Translations under genes and position numbers: made by a program | DNA from: Gammaproteobacteria bacterium | GTDB taxonomy: Bacteria > Pseudomonadota > Gammaproteobacteria > Steroidobacterales > Steroidobacteraceae | Reading direction: 5' to 3' | DNA: 12,965 nucleotides | Assembly (NCBI GenBank): GCA_029857655.1 | Contig: JAOUGR010000024.1 | Coordinates: 1 to 12,965 of the forward strand | Part shown: positions 12,806 through 12,965 of the stretch, piece by piece | Numbering within the stretch: the stretch's first letter is position 1 | Layout of the letters: each line of letters opens with the position of its first letter | The notes under the pieces: model-generated | Told to the model about the DNA's origin: nothing | Database searches by the model: none | The model's input: only the letters and a program-made list of their open reading frames with translations

Positions 12806-12965
12806 ATGACCAAGCTGACCTGCGGCCTGATCCAGATGGGCCTGAAAGGCGACACCTCGATGGCGCCGGATCGCATCCGCGACCTGATGCTCGAGGCGCA
12901 CAGACCCTTCATCGAGAAAGCCGCCGCCAAGGGCGTGCAGGTGCTTTGCTTCCAGGAAGTATTCA
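12806..12965 (+). CDS. Nitrilase-superfamily carbon-nitrogen hydrolase, beta-ureidopropionase-like (N-terminal part)
   Basis: The first 53 codons of a gene cut by the window edge. The translation MTKLTCGLIQMGLKGDTSMA...FIEKAAAKGVQVLCFQEVF matches the opening of nitrilase-superfamily amidohydrolases. The strand CGLIQM and the terminal FQEVF, whose Glu is the first member of the Glu-Lys-Cys catalytic triad, are in place. The form 'QMxLKGDT...IRDxMxEAHxPxIEKAxxKGVQVLCFQEVF' is most like beta-ureidopropionase / N-carbamoyl amidohydrolases, which release beta-amino acids from N-carbamoyl compounds at the end of reductive pyrimidine breakdown. The Lys and Cys lie beyond the window, so the exact substrate is open. 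The ATG has AGGGAG six bases upstream. Confidence 0.82.
   Translation, partial: MTKLTCGLIQMGLKGDTSMAPDRIRDLMLEAHRPFIEKAAAKGVQVLCFQEVF

Overview
The window is GC-rich, densely packed bacterial chromosome. Gene content (a three-gene pyruvate:ferredoxin oxidoreductase operon, a Fur-box-preceded FTR1 iron-uptake operon, Sec signal peptides and an outer-membrane-barrel-like domain, a glycine-tailed RRM protein) points to a Gram-negative proteobacterium, most likely gamma- or betaproteobacterial; this taxonomic call is inference. I see no rRNA, tRNA, CRISPR array, insertion sequence or phage gene.

Layout. (1) Bases 1-2047, minus strand: a 2-oxoacid (probably pyruvate):ferredoxin oxidoreductase operon in the order gamma-alpha-beta, with beta running off the left edge. 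The genes overlap or nearly touch. (2) 2121-2144: a strong intrinsic terminator separating this operon from 2180-3130, a secreted cysteine-rich protein of unknown function, also minus strand. (3) 3300-6503 (minus) and 6643-9294 (plus): two divergently transcribed, distantly paralogous secreted beta-propeller proteins of the VPS10/BNR-repeat type, sharing a 139-bp intergenic region. (4) 9319-11220, minus strand: a two-gene iron-uptake operon, a periplasmic cupredoxin followed 3 bp later by an FTR1 permease. The permease ORF continues into an extra C-terminal region that looks like an exported outer-membrane barrel protein. A good Fur box lies between candidate -35 and -10 elements just upstream of the cupredoxin start. 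(5) About 11327-11791, plus strand: a decayed remnant of the STAS end of a SulP anion transporter, with an in-frame stop. (6) 11808-12965, plus strand: an RRM RNA-binding protein, a possible 49-aa membrane miniprotein, a 138-aa cysteine-containing protein with a very good ribosome binding site, and the start of a nitrilase-superfamily amidohydrolase cut by the right edge.

The most unusual item is the FTR1 permease joined in one reading frame to a signal-peptide-plus-barrel module. Next come the Fur-controlled promoter that appears to give an almost leaderless mRNA, the SulP remnant, and the paired VPS10-like genes. I did not find convincing evidence of a wholly new multi-gene system.
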